A stretch of 6,125 nt of DNA, taken from contig CAUBQU010000088.1 of assembly GCA_958438185.1 (NCBI GenBank), positions 1 through 6,125 of the forward strand. The letters are read 5' to 3'. Made by a program: the position numbers and the translations under genes. This DNA is from an uncultured Oscillospiraceae bacterium. GTDB taxonomy: Bacteria; Bacillota; Clostridia; Oscillospirales; Oscillospiraceae. The number at the start of each line of letters is the position of its first letter. Position 1 is the first letter of the stretch. Under the pieces are notes generated by a model that did not search any database, had not been told where the DNA came from, and was given only the letters and a program-made list of their open reading frames with translations. Of the stretch, positions 1-4,900 are shown in pieces.

Positions 1-45
1 ATTCGGCTATTTCGCGCAAAACCGCCCCGCTTTTAAAATTTTTAC

Positions 46-62
46 GCGGCAAAAACCGCCGC
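46..62 (-). terminator. Weak hairpin just after cbiO, possible operon end
   Basis: Just after the cbiO stop codon, minus-strand GCGGC and GCCGC (62-58 and 50-46) pair around a 7-base T-rich loop and are followed by GTAAAAATTTTAAAAG. The stem is only 5 bp and the T-run is mixed with A, so this is a poor intrinsic terminator. Positions 1-45 hold no other feature I can support, and the operon may continue beyond the window. Confidence 0.25.
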
Positions 63-63
63 A

Positions 64-783
64 TCACGCTCCCTGAAAGCGCAAGGGGAGCTCCAGGCGA
101 TTTTCCTCCAGCAGGGCCTTGTCCCGCAGAAGCGTCTGGGCCGGGCCGTCGGCGACGAGGCGGCCAGCTGTCAGCAGGAGCACGCGGGTGCAGGTCTCCC
201 AGACGAGGTCCAGGTCGTGGGAGACGATCAGCTTCGTCTGGGGCATGGCCTGGATCGTCTGGATGACCAGGCGGCGGTTATACGGGTCCAGCGCATTGGA
301 TGGCTCGTCCAGGATGACCGTCTCCGGTTCCATGGCCAGGATCGTTGCGATGGCAGCCATGCGCTTTTCTCCGCCGGAGAGCTTGTGGTTGTAGCTGTGC
401 TTCAGATGCGTCAGGTCCAGCCGCGCCAGGGTCTCATCCACCCGGGCCTCGGCGGCAGCGGCATCCATGCCGCCGTTGCGCAGGCCGAAGCATAGGTCCT
501 CATAGACTGTCGGCATAAACAGCTGGTTGTCCGAGTCCTGCAGGACATAGCCCAGACGGCGGCGGATGGCCGGGAGATTTTTCTTGCAGACCGGCAGCCC
601 ATCGACGAAGATTTGCCCGTCGCAGGGGAGCAGGCCTAGCAGGAGCTTCATCAGCGTCGTCTTGCCGGAGCCGTTGGCCCCGATGATCCCGACGGCTTGC
701 CCGTCGGGAATCTGGAAGGACAGATCCTCCAGCACCGGCTTGCCCGGCTCATATTGAAATGAAACATGCTGCAGTTCCAGCAA
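64..783 (-). CDS. cbiO: Cobalt/nickel ECF transporter ATPase (CbiO-type)
   Basis: Cytoplasmic ATPase subunit that powers metal uptake by the CbiM/CbiQ membrane complex. All ABC-ATPase landmarks are visible in the 239-residue protein: Walker A GANGSGKT (35-42), Q-loop Gln82 followed by the CbiO-like stretch DNQLFMPTVYEDLCFG, signature LSGGEKR (135-141), Walker B VILDE ending in the catalytic Glu160, D-loop ALD, and switch His189 in VSHD. Length is normal or slightly short for CbiO (about 240-280). The start is a TTG at 783, supported by an AAGGAGG site at 799-793 and by the family-typical beginning MLELQHVSFQY; the nearby ATG at 788 is out of frame. It lies 35 bases after cbiQ, so it is the last visible gene of the operon. 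Cobalt versus nickel cannot be decided from the ATPase. Family assignment is secure. Confidence 0.95.
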   Translation of the reverse strand: MLELQHVSFQYEPGKPVLEDLSFQIPDGQAVGIIGANGSGKTTLMKLLLGLLPCDGQIFVDGLPVCKKNLPAIRRRLGYVLQDSDNQLFMPTVYEDLCFGLRNGGMDAAAAEARVDETLARLDLTHLKHSYNHKLSGGEKRMAAIATILAMEPETVILDEPSNALDPYNRRLVIQTIQAMPQTKLIVSHDLDLVWETCTRVLLLTAGRLVADGPAQTLLRDKALLEENRLELPLRFQGA

Positions 784-790
784 GGCATAT

Positions 791-799
791 CCCCTCCTT
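791..799 (-). promoter_or_regulatory. Ribosome binding site that sets the TTG start of cbiO
   Basis: AAGGAGGGG on the minus strand (799-791) lies 7 bases upstream of the TTG at 783. An ATG at 788 lies between them but opens a different frame. Only the TTG gives the CbiO N-terminus, so this site decides the start. Confidence 0.65.
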
Positions 800-818
800 C
801 TTGCGAGTTTCTTTTTGC

Positions 819-1631
819 CTACAGGCCCACCAGCAGCCGCCCCAGGCAGGCGGGCAGGTCATAGCAGCGGGCCAGGATCAGCAGCGCGCCTGCCCCCAGC
901 AGGAACAGGCCGTCGCGCAGCTGAAACGGCGCGCTGGCGGCGTAGGAAAATTCCCCGGTGTAGCCCCGCAGCTGCATGGCCTGATACAGAGCGCTGGCCC
1001 GGTCCATGGACCGCAGCAGCAGCTGGCCCAAAAACGAGCCCCAGGCCCGGAAGTGGACGCCCCGCTGCTCCGGCGCCCGCAGCGCGTATGCGTCTGACAG
1101 CAGCGCCGCCTGCTCCAGCAGTACGCTGATATAGCGGTAGGTCAAAAGCAGCAGCGAGACCAGCAGCGACGGTATATGCAGCCGCCGCAGCGCTGCGCAC
1201 AAGGCCTCGATCTTCGTCGTCGCCATCAGCAGGTACGACGCCTGCAGGGCGAAGACGCCCTTGCACAACAGCGTCAGCATGGAGACGACACCGCCGGTGA
1301 GCGTCACGCTGCCCAGCTGGAGCAGTGGCGTCCGGTCCAGAAACGGGTTGGCAATGCCGACGGCCAGCAGCAGGGGCAGGAGATAGCGCATTTTGTAGAA
1401 GCATTCCCCCAGGCGCAGACCACTGACTTGAAAAAGCGCCACCGGGTACAGCGCCATCACCGCCAGGGCGCTCAGGCTGTATTTGGGAAAGGAGACCGTC
1501 AGCCCGATGTAAAGGACCGTCATAAGCAGCTTTGCCGCCGGATGCAGCTGGTGGACCGGCGAGTGGCCGCCCGCCAGCGCTTCCATGCTGCGCAGACTGG
1601 CCCCGGCGCTGCGGGCTTTGTTATACATCAT
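819..1631 (-). CDS. cbiQ: Cobalt/nickel ECF transporter transmembrane coupling protein (CbiQ-type)
   Basis: The T-component, a membrane protein that links ATP hydrolysis by CbiO to movement of the metal-binding subunit. The 270-residue protein has several hydrophobic segments (about residues 34-67, 83-95, 113-137, 153-172 and 240-256). Between them a cytoplasmic region carries the two coupling signatures: YALRAPEQRG near 182-191 and RSMDRASALYQAMQLRG at 207-223. The second is a close match to CbiQ proteins; in the first, the usual Ala-Arg-Gly-type triplet is degenerate (LRA). Two ATGs lie in tandem at 1631 and 1628; the first is better spaced from AAGGAGGG at 1648-1641. The gene follows cbiM after 131 bases and precedes cbiO by 35 bases. 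Family call is strong; metal specificity is not visible. Confidence 0.93.
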   Translation of the reverse strand: MMYNKARSAGASLRSMEALAGGHSPVHQLHPAAKLLMTVLYIGLTVSFPKYSLSALAVMALYPVALFQVSGLRLGECFYKMRYLLPLLLAVGIANPFLDRTPLLQLGSVTLTGGVVSMLTLLCKGVFALQASYLLMATTKIEALCAALRRLHIPSLLVSLLLLTYRYISVLLEQAALLSDAYALRAPEQRGVHFRAWGSFLGQLLLRSMDRASALYQAMQLRGYTGEFSYAASAPFQLRDGLFLLGAGALLILARCYDLPACLGRLLVGL

Positions 1632-1640
1632 GCCGCTCCG

Positions 1641-1648
1641 CCCTCCTT
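1641..1648 (-). promoter_or_regulatory. Ribosome binding site of cbiQ
   Basis: AAGGAGGG on the minus strand (1648-1641) ends 9 bases before the first of two tandem ATGs (1631), favouring that one as the start. The strong site also shows that cbiQ is translated independently of cbiM, whose stop lies 131 bases upstream. Confidence 0.7.
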
Positions 1649-1675
1649 CCTGGCGACCTTTGTTATGGACAAAAA

Positions 1676-1699
1676 CTTAAATGATAGCTTAAATGATAG
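1676..1699 (-). repeat. Perfect 12-bp tandem repeat between cbiM and cbiQ
   Basis: The unit CTATCATTTAAG (minus-strand reading) occurs twice head to tail with no mismatch, at 1699-1688 and 1687-1676. It lies between the intra-operon hairpin and the cbiQ ribosome binding site and is AT-rich in otherwise GC-rich DNA. Each copy contains TATCAT, a 5/6 match to a -10 box. TTGCAA lies 19 bases before the second copy, so a weak internal promoter for cbiQ-cbiO is possible but poorly spaced. A direct-repeat binding site is the alternative. Confidence 0.6.
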
Positions 1700-1717
1700 A
1701 AAAACTTGCAAAATAGC

Positions 1718-1756
1718 GCACACAGCCGTTCCGCCAAACGCGGCGCGGCTGTGTGC
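1718..1756 (-). other. Hairpin in the cbiM-cbiQ gap (partial terminator or processing structure)
   Basis: Ten perfectly complementary bases, GCACACAGCC (1718-1727) and GGCTGTGTGC (1747-1756), enclose a GC-rich loop that can form a further CGCC/GGCG pairing. The structure begins 7 bases after the cbiM stop codon. In the direction of transcription it is followed by GCTATTTTGC and later GTTTTTC: two short T-runs rather than one clean tract. It could be a leaky terminator lowering cbiQ/cbiO relative to cbiM, or an mRNA stabiliser or processing site. The pairing is seen directly; the role is inferred. Confidence 0.5.
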
Positions 1757-1762
1757 AGGGGG

Positions 1763-2812
1763 CTATTGCGCCTTGGAATGCTGTTTTTTTCGCCGGTGCA
1801 GGCTGCCAGCCAGGCAGACAAGCCCCGCCACGGCGGCGACGGCGGCGACCCCAGCGACCCCGGCGACGGACGTCCCCGCCTGGTTCCCCGGGTCGCTGGC
1901 AAAGGCGTAGTCCGGCAGCAGCGCGGTTTTCTCGACGATCTTCTGTGCCTGGTCCCCGGCGTGGCTCGTCACGCCGTAGTCGTCTTCCGCCAGGCCGAGG
2001 TTTTCGCTGTAGCCCCCGTCCCGGTTGCCGAAGAGGGACCACTCCAGTCCGTCCGGATTGCTGCTGGCCAGCAAGGAGAGCCCGCCGCCGATGACCAGCG
2101 CCGCGATGGCCAGGATCGCCAGGGCCTTGCGCTTGCTGCCGGTTTCCGGCTGCGCCGGTGCGCCGACTTCCTGCAGCAGCGAGGGCCGCGTTTTATAGAC
2201 AAAGAGCAGTACCGCCGCCGTGATCCCGCCCTCGACCAGGCCGATGGCCAGATGGATCGGCTGCATCAGCGCCAAAAACGCGCCAAAGGGCAGCTCCGTG
2301 ATGCCGGACAGAGACGTCTCCAGCACAACAGAAAACGCGCCCAGCTGCAAGGAGATGACACAGCCCAGGATAGAGGCCAGCACCAGCTTCCAGGGCGTCT
2401 TGCCCCGGCGGCTGCGCAGGAGGGGGCGGTAGATCAAATAGTACCCCACAAAGCAGCCGTAAAAGCCCATATTCCAGATGTTCGCCCCCAGGGCGAGCAG
2501 CCCCCCGTCGGCAAAGAGCAGGCATTGGATCGCTAGGATCACGACCATGGAGAGAAAGCCCGCCTGAGGCCCCAGCACCGCCGAGAGCAGCATCCCGCCG
2601 CACAGGTGGCCGGAGGAGCCGGTCCCGGGGATGGTGTAGTTGATCATCTGCCCGGCAAAGACTAGGGCGGACATGACTGCCATCGTCGGCAGCTTCTCCG
2701 CCGTGTTTTCTTCTTTGCGCAGGGTGTGCAGGCAGGTGCCTGCTGTGATGCCGGAGGCGGCGTACATCGTCACCGCGACTGCCGGGGCGACCAATGCGTC
2801 TGCCATATGCAT
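1763..2812 (-). CDS. cbiM: CbiM metal-binding S-component fused to a C-terminal PDGLE (CbiN/NikN-like) domain
   Basis: Substrate-binding membrane subunit of a Co2+/Ni2+ ECF transporter, 349 residues. The start is fixed by the conserved N-terminus MHMADA: in this family the free N-terminus and His2 are metal ligands, so the protein must begin at the ATG at 2812. An AAAGGA site lies 9 bases upstream. Further landmarks are GSSGHLCGG with His69, the signature LFADGGLLALGANIWNMGF (99-117), and QPIHLAIGLVEGGIT (184-198). After a basic linker (210-229) comes a second module: a transmembrane helix (229-249), SNPDGLEW (251-258, the PDGLE motif), an extracytoplasmic stretch with LPDYAF (299-304), an Ala/Gly/Val-rich helix (312-336) and a basic tail. 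This matches CbiN/NikN-like domains that occur as separate proteins or, as here, fused to CbiM/NikM. It heads the operon. Cobalt and nickel versions are hard to separate by eye. Confidence 0.93.
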   Translation of the reverse strand: MHMADALVAPAVAVTMYAASGITAGTCLHTLRKEENTAEKLPTMAVMSALVFAGQMINYTIPGTGSSGHLCGGMLLSAVLGPQAGFLSMVVILAIQCLLFADGGLLALGANIWNMGFYGCFVGYYLIYRPLLRSRRGKTPWKLVLASILGCVISLQLGAFSVVLETSLSGITELPFGAFLALMQPIHLAIGLVEGGITAAVLLFVYKTRPSLLQEVGAPAQPETGSKRKALAILAIAALVIGGGLSLLASSNPDGLEWSLFGNRDGGYSENLGLAEDDYGVTSHAGDQAQKIVEKTALLPDYAFASDPGNQAGTSVAGVAGVAAVAAVAGLVCLAGSLHRRKKQHSKAQ

Positions 2813-2838
2813 GTGACCACATCCTTTCGTTTTTTATG

Positions 2839-2867
2839 ATTTTACCCGCCGCGCCGCCCGCCTTCAA
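2839..2867 (-). promoter_or_regulatory. Predicted sigma70-type promoter of the cbiM-cbiQ-cbiO operon
   Basis: On the minus strand a -35 element TTGAAG (2867-2862) and a -10 element TAAAAT (2844-2839) are separated by exactly 17 bases, with 4/6 and 5/6 matches to consensus. The predicted start of transcription gives a leader of only about 20-25 bases before the ATG at 2812, too short for a riboswitch. The spacer is almost pure G/C. Directly upstream of the -35 lie a 10-bp palindrome CCCCCGGGGG (2871-2880) and an overlapping 8-bp palindrome GATATATC (2880-2887), which could be regulator sites. The promoter is inferred by eye. Confidence 0.6.
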
Positions 2868-2923
2868 GCCCCCCCGGGGGATATATCAGGATAAAAATAC
2901 GGATTTGGCGCGATTTTTTGCGC

Positions 2924-2952
2924 TGGAAAATCCCGCTGCAAGATGCTATCAT
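2924..2952 (+). promoter_or_regulatory. Predicted promoter of the DMT permease gene, with a dyad over the -10
   Basis: TGGAAA (2924-2929) and TATCAT (2947-2952) are 17 bases apart, and TG at 2944-2945 gives an extended -10. The -35 is weak (4/6). The -10 sits in a near-perfect inverted repeat TGCTAT-C-ATAGCA (2944-2956), a possible operator. Transcription would begin near 2959, leaving a leader of about 55 bases that includes the hairpin at 2972-3001. Confidence 0.5.
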
Positions 2953-2971
2953 AGCAGGCAGAGAAAAAATA

Positions 2972-3001
2972 CGCCGCGCCGCCCATTTGAGCGGCGCGGC
3001 G
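2972..3001. other. 11-bp GC hairpin in the leader of the DMT permease; terminator-like on the minus strand
   Basis: CGCCGCGCCGC (2972-2982) pairs perfectly with GCGGCGCGGCG (2991-3001) around CCATTTGA. On the plus strand its 3' arm touches the Shine-Dalgarno (GGAGG, 3004-3008), so folding could hinder ribosome loading. Read on the minus strand, the same stem is followed by TATTTTTTCTC (2971-2961), the form of an intrinsic terminator that would stop antisense transcription before it enters the cbiM promoter. Pairing is direct observation; both roles are inferred. Confidence 0.6.
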
Positions 3002-3013
3002 GTGGAGGCTGCT

Positions 3014-3853
3014 ATGCTTTATCTGATCCTGGCCATTTGCTGCAACGCGATGATCTCCATCGTTATGCGCGTGAGCAAAAAATACACGCAGAATCAAATG
3101 CCCATGCTGGCGATGAACTATGTGACCTGCTGCCTGCTGGCCGCCCTCTATGCCGGGCCGGGGCAGCTGCTGCCGGTGCAGGCGGCGGGCTTTGGGACGG
3201 CCCTGTGGGTCGGCGCGCTCAGCGGGCTGCTGTATCTGACCAGCTTTGTGCTGCTGCACTGGAATATCCGGCAAAACGGCGTCGTCCTCCCGGCGACGTT
3301 TATGCGCCTGGGGGTGCTGGTCCCGGCGGTGCTGGCCGTCGTTCTCTTTCGGGAGACGCCGGGCCTGTGCCAGCTCATCGGCTTTGCCGGGGCCCTGGCC
3401 GCCATCGGCCTGCTGCACTTTGACAGCGCCAGCGGCCCGGCGAAAAATCGCTGGGGCCTCATCGCCCTGCTGCTGGCCGGGGGCTTTACCGATGTCATGG
3501 CCAAGGTCTATGCCTATTACGGCCAGGCGGCGCTGAAAAATCAGTACCTGGTCTATACGTTTTTGACGGCGCTGCTTTTGTGCACGGCGCTGATCTTTGC
3601 CAAGCGGCAGCGCCTGGGCAAATGGGAGGTGCTCTTTGGCGTCTTGATCGGCGTGCCGAATTATATCTCCTCCCGGTTCCTGCTGCTGAGCTTGGATTCC
3701 GTCCCGGCGGTCGTGGCTTACCCGACCTACAGTGTCGGCGCCATTGTACTCATCAGCTTGGCGGGCTTTGCTGTGTTCCACGAGCGCTTCACCCGGCGGC
3801 GTCTGGCGGCCCTCGGCGTGATCCTCATCAGCCTGGTGCTGCTGAATTTATGA
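3014..3853 (+). CDS. EamA-like drug/metabolite transporter (DMT) family permease
   Basis: Predicted inner-membrane transporter of 279 residues with about ten hydrophobic helices arranged as two repeats (roughly residues 1-136 and 146-279), the normal size and plan for the EamA/DMT superfamily. Typical features are the helix pairs around 30-48 and 58-83, the segment PATFMRLGVLVPAVLAVVLFRE (94-114), and its counterpart near the C-terminus, PTYSVGAIVLISLAGFAVFHE (237-257), each ending in a short Arg- or His-containing turn with Glu. The ATG at 3014 is preferred because GGAGG lies 5 bases upstream and the first residues are already a membrane helix; an in-frame TTG at 2918 would add 32 residues across the promoter and leader hairpin. 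The gene is divergent from the cobalt operon and convergent with the S-component gene. The transported compound cannot be told. Confidence 0.85.
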   Translation: MLYLILAICCNAMISIVMRVSKKYTQNQMPMLAMNYVTCCLLAALYAGPGQLLPVQAAGFGTALWVGALSGLLYLTSFVLLHWNIRQNGVVLPATFMRLGVLVPAVLAVVLFRETPGLCQLIGFAGALAAIGLLHFDSASGPAKNRWGLIALLLAGGFTDVMAKVYAYYGQAALKNQYLVYTFLTALLLCTALIFAKRQRLGKWEVLFGVLIGVPNYISSRFLLLSLDSVPAVVAYPTYSVGAIVLISLAGFAVFHERFTRRRLAALGVILISLVLLNL

Positions 3854-3855
3854 CG

Positions 3856-3875
3856 CAGCGTTTTGGAAAACGCTG
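3856..3875. other. Perfect 9-bp hairpin just after the DMT permease stop
   Basis: CAGCGTTTT (3856-3864) and AAAACGCTG (3867-3875) pair with only GG between. It begins two bases after the stop codon and abuts the larger terminator hairpin. It may assist termination or protect the mRNA 3' end. Confidence 0.6.
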
Positions 3876-3927
3876 AAAAACCCCCACACAGGGGCAGGCA
3901 CTGGGCCTGCACCGCGTGGGGGTTTTT
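3876..3927. terminator. Bidirectional intrinsic terminator between convergent genes
   Basis: AAAAACCCCCAC (3876-3887) pairs with GTGGGGGTTTTT (3916-3927), a 12-bp stem with A-run and T-run on opposite sides, so it reads as a terminator on both strands. The 28-base loop contains its own smaller stem, GCAGGC (3894-3899) with GCCTGC (3905-3910). It lies between the stop of the plus-strand permease (3853) and the stop of the minus-strand S-component gene (3941), where a shared terminator is expected. Confidence 0.88.
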
Positions 3928-3940
3928 CGTATGTTTTGCA

Positions 3941-4588
3941 TTATTGCGCGTCCAGCCGAAGGGCCTTGCCCAGGGGGACGCAGATGGCCGGGGTCAGGAT
4001 GGCGGCGACAATGGCCTCCGGCACGCCGTTGGCGCCGACGATGCCCAGAATCACGCCCAGGACGGCGTTCACCGAGATGCCCTGCAGCGTCGCGTACGCC
4101 TGGCGGAAGACCAGATAGATCAGCCCCATGACAAGCACCGTATTCGTCAGCGCGCCGACGATCCCCGCCAGGATCGATGCGCCGGTGTTGACGCCCAAAT
4201 TCTTCTTCCGGAAGCACCGGCGGATACCGGCATACACCAGCGCGGGGGTGATGCCCGTCAAAATGCGCGGAATCAGGCAGATGACCAGCGCCCAGATGCT
4301 GCCGCGGTCCGTCCCCGGGACGGGGATGAACGGGGAAAAGGCGAAGGACAGGGCACTGGGCGCGATGGTGTTCTTGACCAAGCTGGCCAGGCCGAATACG
4401 CCGCCCAGCAGCGCCCCCTTGCGCCAGCCCAGCAGCACCGCGCCGATGATGACGGGCACGTGCAGGATCGTCGCCTTAATGAGCGGCAGGTCGATCAGCC
4501 CCAAGGGGGTGAAGGCCAGCAGCAAAATGATGGCGCTGAGCATGGCGCAGATGGCCAGCGGATAGGTGCGGGATCTTCGATTGTTCAT
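3941..4588 (-). CDS. ECF transporter S-component (vitamin-type substrate-binding membrane protein)
   Basis: Integral membrane protein of 215 residues that would bind a small nutrient and associate with an ECF energising module. The size and hydrophobic pattern (about six segments: 10-27, 37-55, 57-72, 98-121, 136-161, 172-205) fit S-components. The N-terminal stretch LAICAMLSAIILLLAFTPLG with small Ala residues resembles helix 1, which contacts the T-component. The following IKATILHVPVIIGAVLLGWRKGALLGGVFGLAS is typical of the PF12822-type ECF S family. The ATG at 4588 is chosen because AGGAGG lies 4 bases upstream; the open frame to 4750 crosses the promoter and structured leader. No EcfA/A'/T genes adjoin it, so it probably shares a module encoded elsewhere. 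The substrate is not readable by eye; pantothenate, folate, a corrinoid or another vitamin are all possible. The convergent-side terminator at 3876-3927 ends its transcript. Confidence 0.85.
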   Translation of the reverse strand: MNNRRSRTYPLAICAMLSAIILLLAFTPLGLIDLPLIKATILHVPVIIGAVLLGWRKGALLGGVFGLASLVKNTIAPSALSFAFSPFIPVPGTDRGSIWALVICLIPRILTGITPALVYAGIRRCFRKKNLGVNTGASILAGIVGALTNTVLVMGLIYLVFRQAYATLQGISVNAVLGVILGIVGANGVPEAIVAAILTPAICVPLGKALRLDAQ

Positions 4589-4592
4589 AGTA

Positions 4593-4598
4593 CCTCCT
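4593..4598 (-). promoter_or_regulatory. Ribosome binding site of the S-component gene
   Basis: Minus-strand AGGAGG (4598-4593) is a perfect Shine-Dalgarno, 4 bases from the ATG at 4588. It fixes that start and lies just after the D arm of the leader hairpin, so leader folding could affect its access. Confidence 0.75.
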
Positions 4599-4601
4599 GC
4601 T

Positions 4602-4699
4602 GCCGCTCCCAAATGCCCGGGATGCGGCGCGTTGTGAAAATTTTGCCCGCGCCGCCTGCGGGGCTTGCCTGCTGCCGGAATTTTGGGTGCAGCGGCGCG
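4602..4699 (-). ncRNA. Structured leader with mutually exclusive helices upstream of the S-component gene
   Basis: Read on the minus strand, four segments lie in order: A CGCGCCGCTGC (4699-4689), B GCAGGCGGCGCG (4659-4648), C CGCGCCGCATCCC (4631-4619), D GGGAGCGGC (4610-4602). A pairs with B over 11 bp with one bulged G. B pairs with C over 8 bp (loop 16). C pairs with D over 9 bp with one bulged A (loop 8). B cannot pair with A and C together, and C cannot pair with B and D together. So the RNA can adopt A:B plus C:D, or B:C alone, the layout seen in attenuators and riboswitches. D ends 3 bases before the AGGAGG site. I do not recognise a known riboswitch class, and GC-rich DNA can give such pairings by chance. 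Confidence 0.4.
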
Positions 4700-4721
4700 C
4701 ATACAGACGCGGGTCTGCCTC

Positions 4722-4750
4722 ATTTTACTAAAAACCAGCCCGAAATACAA
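4722..4750 (-). promoter_or_regulatory. Predicted promoter of the S-component gene
   Basis: On the minus strand TTGTAT (4750-4745) and TAAAAT (4727-4722) are separated by 17 bases. Transcription from it would leave a leader of about 125 nt before the ATG at 4588, long enough for a regulatory RNA. It is back to back with a plus-strand promoter whose -35 begins at 4768. Confidence 0.6.
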
Positions 4751-4767
4751 GTATACACAACGCTTTT

Positions 4768-4795
4768 TTGCAATTTCTTCCAGCGGCGGTATAAT
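4768..4795 (+). promoter_or_regulatory. Predicted upstream promoter of the rhomboid-like gene
   Basis: TTGCAA (4768-4773) and a perfect TATAAT (4790-4795) with a 16-base spacer. It points to the gene at 4901 and would give a leader of about 100 bases. A second promoter lies closer to the gene. Confidence 0.5.
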
Positions 4796-4840
4796 CTGCG
4801 GAAGAATCAGGCGATACTTCGAATGTTCACAGTTTGTCTA

Positions 4841-4869
4841 TGGACAATTGGCGCAATTTTCGCTATCAT
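4841..4869 (+). promoter_or_regulatory. Predicted proximal promoter of the rhomboid-like gene, with overlapping dyads
   Basis: TGGACA (4841-4846) and TATCAT (4864-4869) are each one base off consensus and exactly 17 bases apart. Two inverted repeats overlap it: TTGTC-TATG-GACAA (4834-4847) across the -35, and AATTG-GCG-CAATT (4846-4858) in the spacer. Both could be repressor sites. The leader from here would be about 25 bases and includes the AAGGAAG ribosome binding site. Confidence 0.6.
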
Positions 4870-4883
4870 AAGAGCGACTAAGA

Positions 4884-4891
4884 AAAGGAAG
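4884..4891 (+). promoter_or_regulatory. Ribosome binding site that sets the TTG start of the rhomboid-like gene
   Basis: AAAGGAAG ends 9 bases before the TTG at 4901. A GTG at 4891 is out of frame with the protein, and no in-frame ATG occurs before residue 24, which lies at the first membrane helix. The TTG is therefore the best start. Confidence 0.6.
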
Positions 4892-4900
4892 TGACGTCAT

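Noticed and set aside
1323..1329. GCCACTG on the minus strand, identical to a cobalamin-riboswitch B12 box core
   Set aside because: It lies within the cbiQ coding sequence with no surrounding aptamer layout; a 7-mer match is expected by chance.
1176..2536. Long plus-strand open frames opposite cbiQ and cbiM (1176-1910, 1706-2536)
   Set aside because: They are antisense to clear family members, are rich in Arg, Gln and Ala as expected of shadow frames in GC-rich DNA, and have no family resemblance.
2918..3013. In-frame N-terminal extension of the DMT permease from a TTG
   Set aside because: It would encode the promoter and the leader hairpin, whereas the ATG at 3014 has a well-placed GGAGG and starts in a membrane helix.
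2864..3781. 305-codon minus-strand open frame opposite the DMT permease
   Set aside because: Composition is dominated by Gln, Arg and Ala without hydrophobic or domain structure, and the opposite strand encodes a clear membrane transporter.
4589..4750. In-frame N-terminal extension of the S-component from an upstream start at 4750
   Set aside because: The extension covers the -35/-10 region and the structured leader; the ATG at 4588 has a perfect AGGAGG.
3863..4894. 343-codon plus-strand open frame opposite the S-component gene
   Set aside because: It runs through the bidirectional terminator and both divergent promoters and has shadow-type composition; the minus strand carries a well-supported gene.
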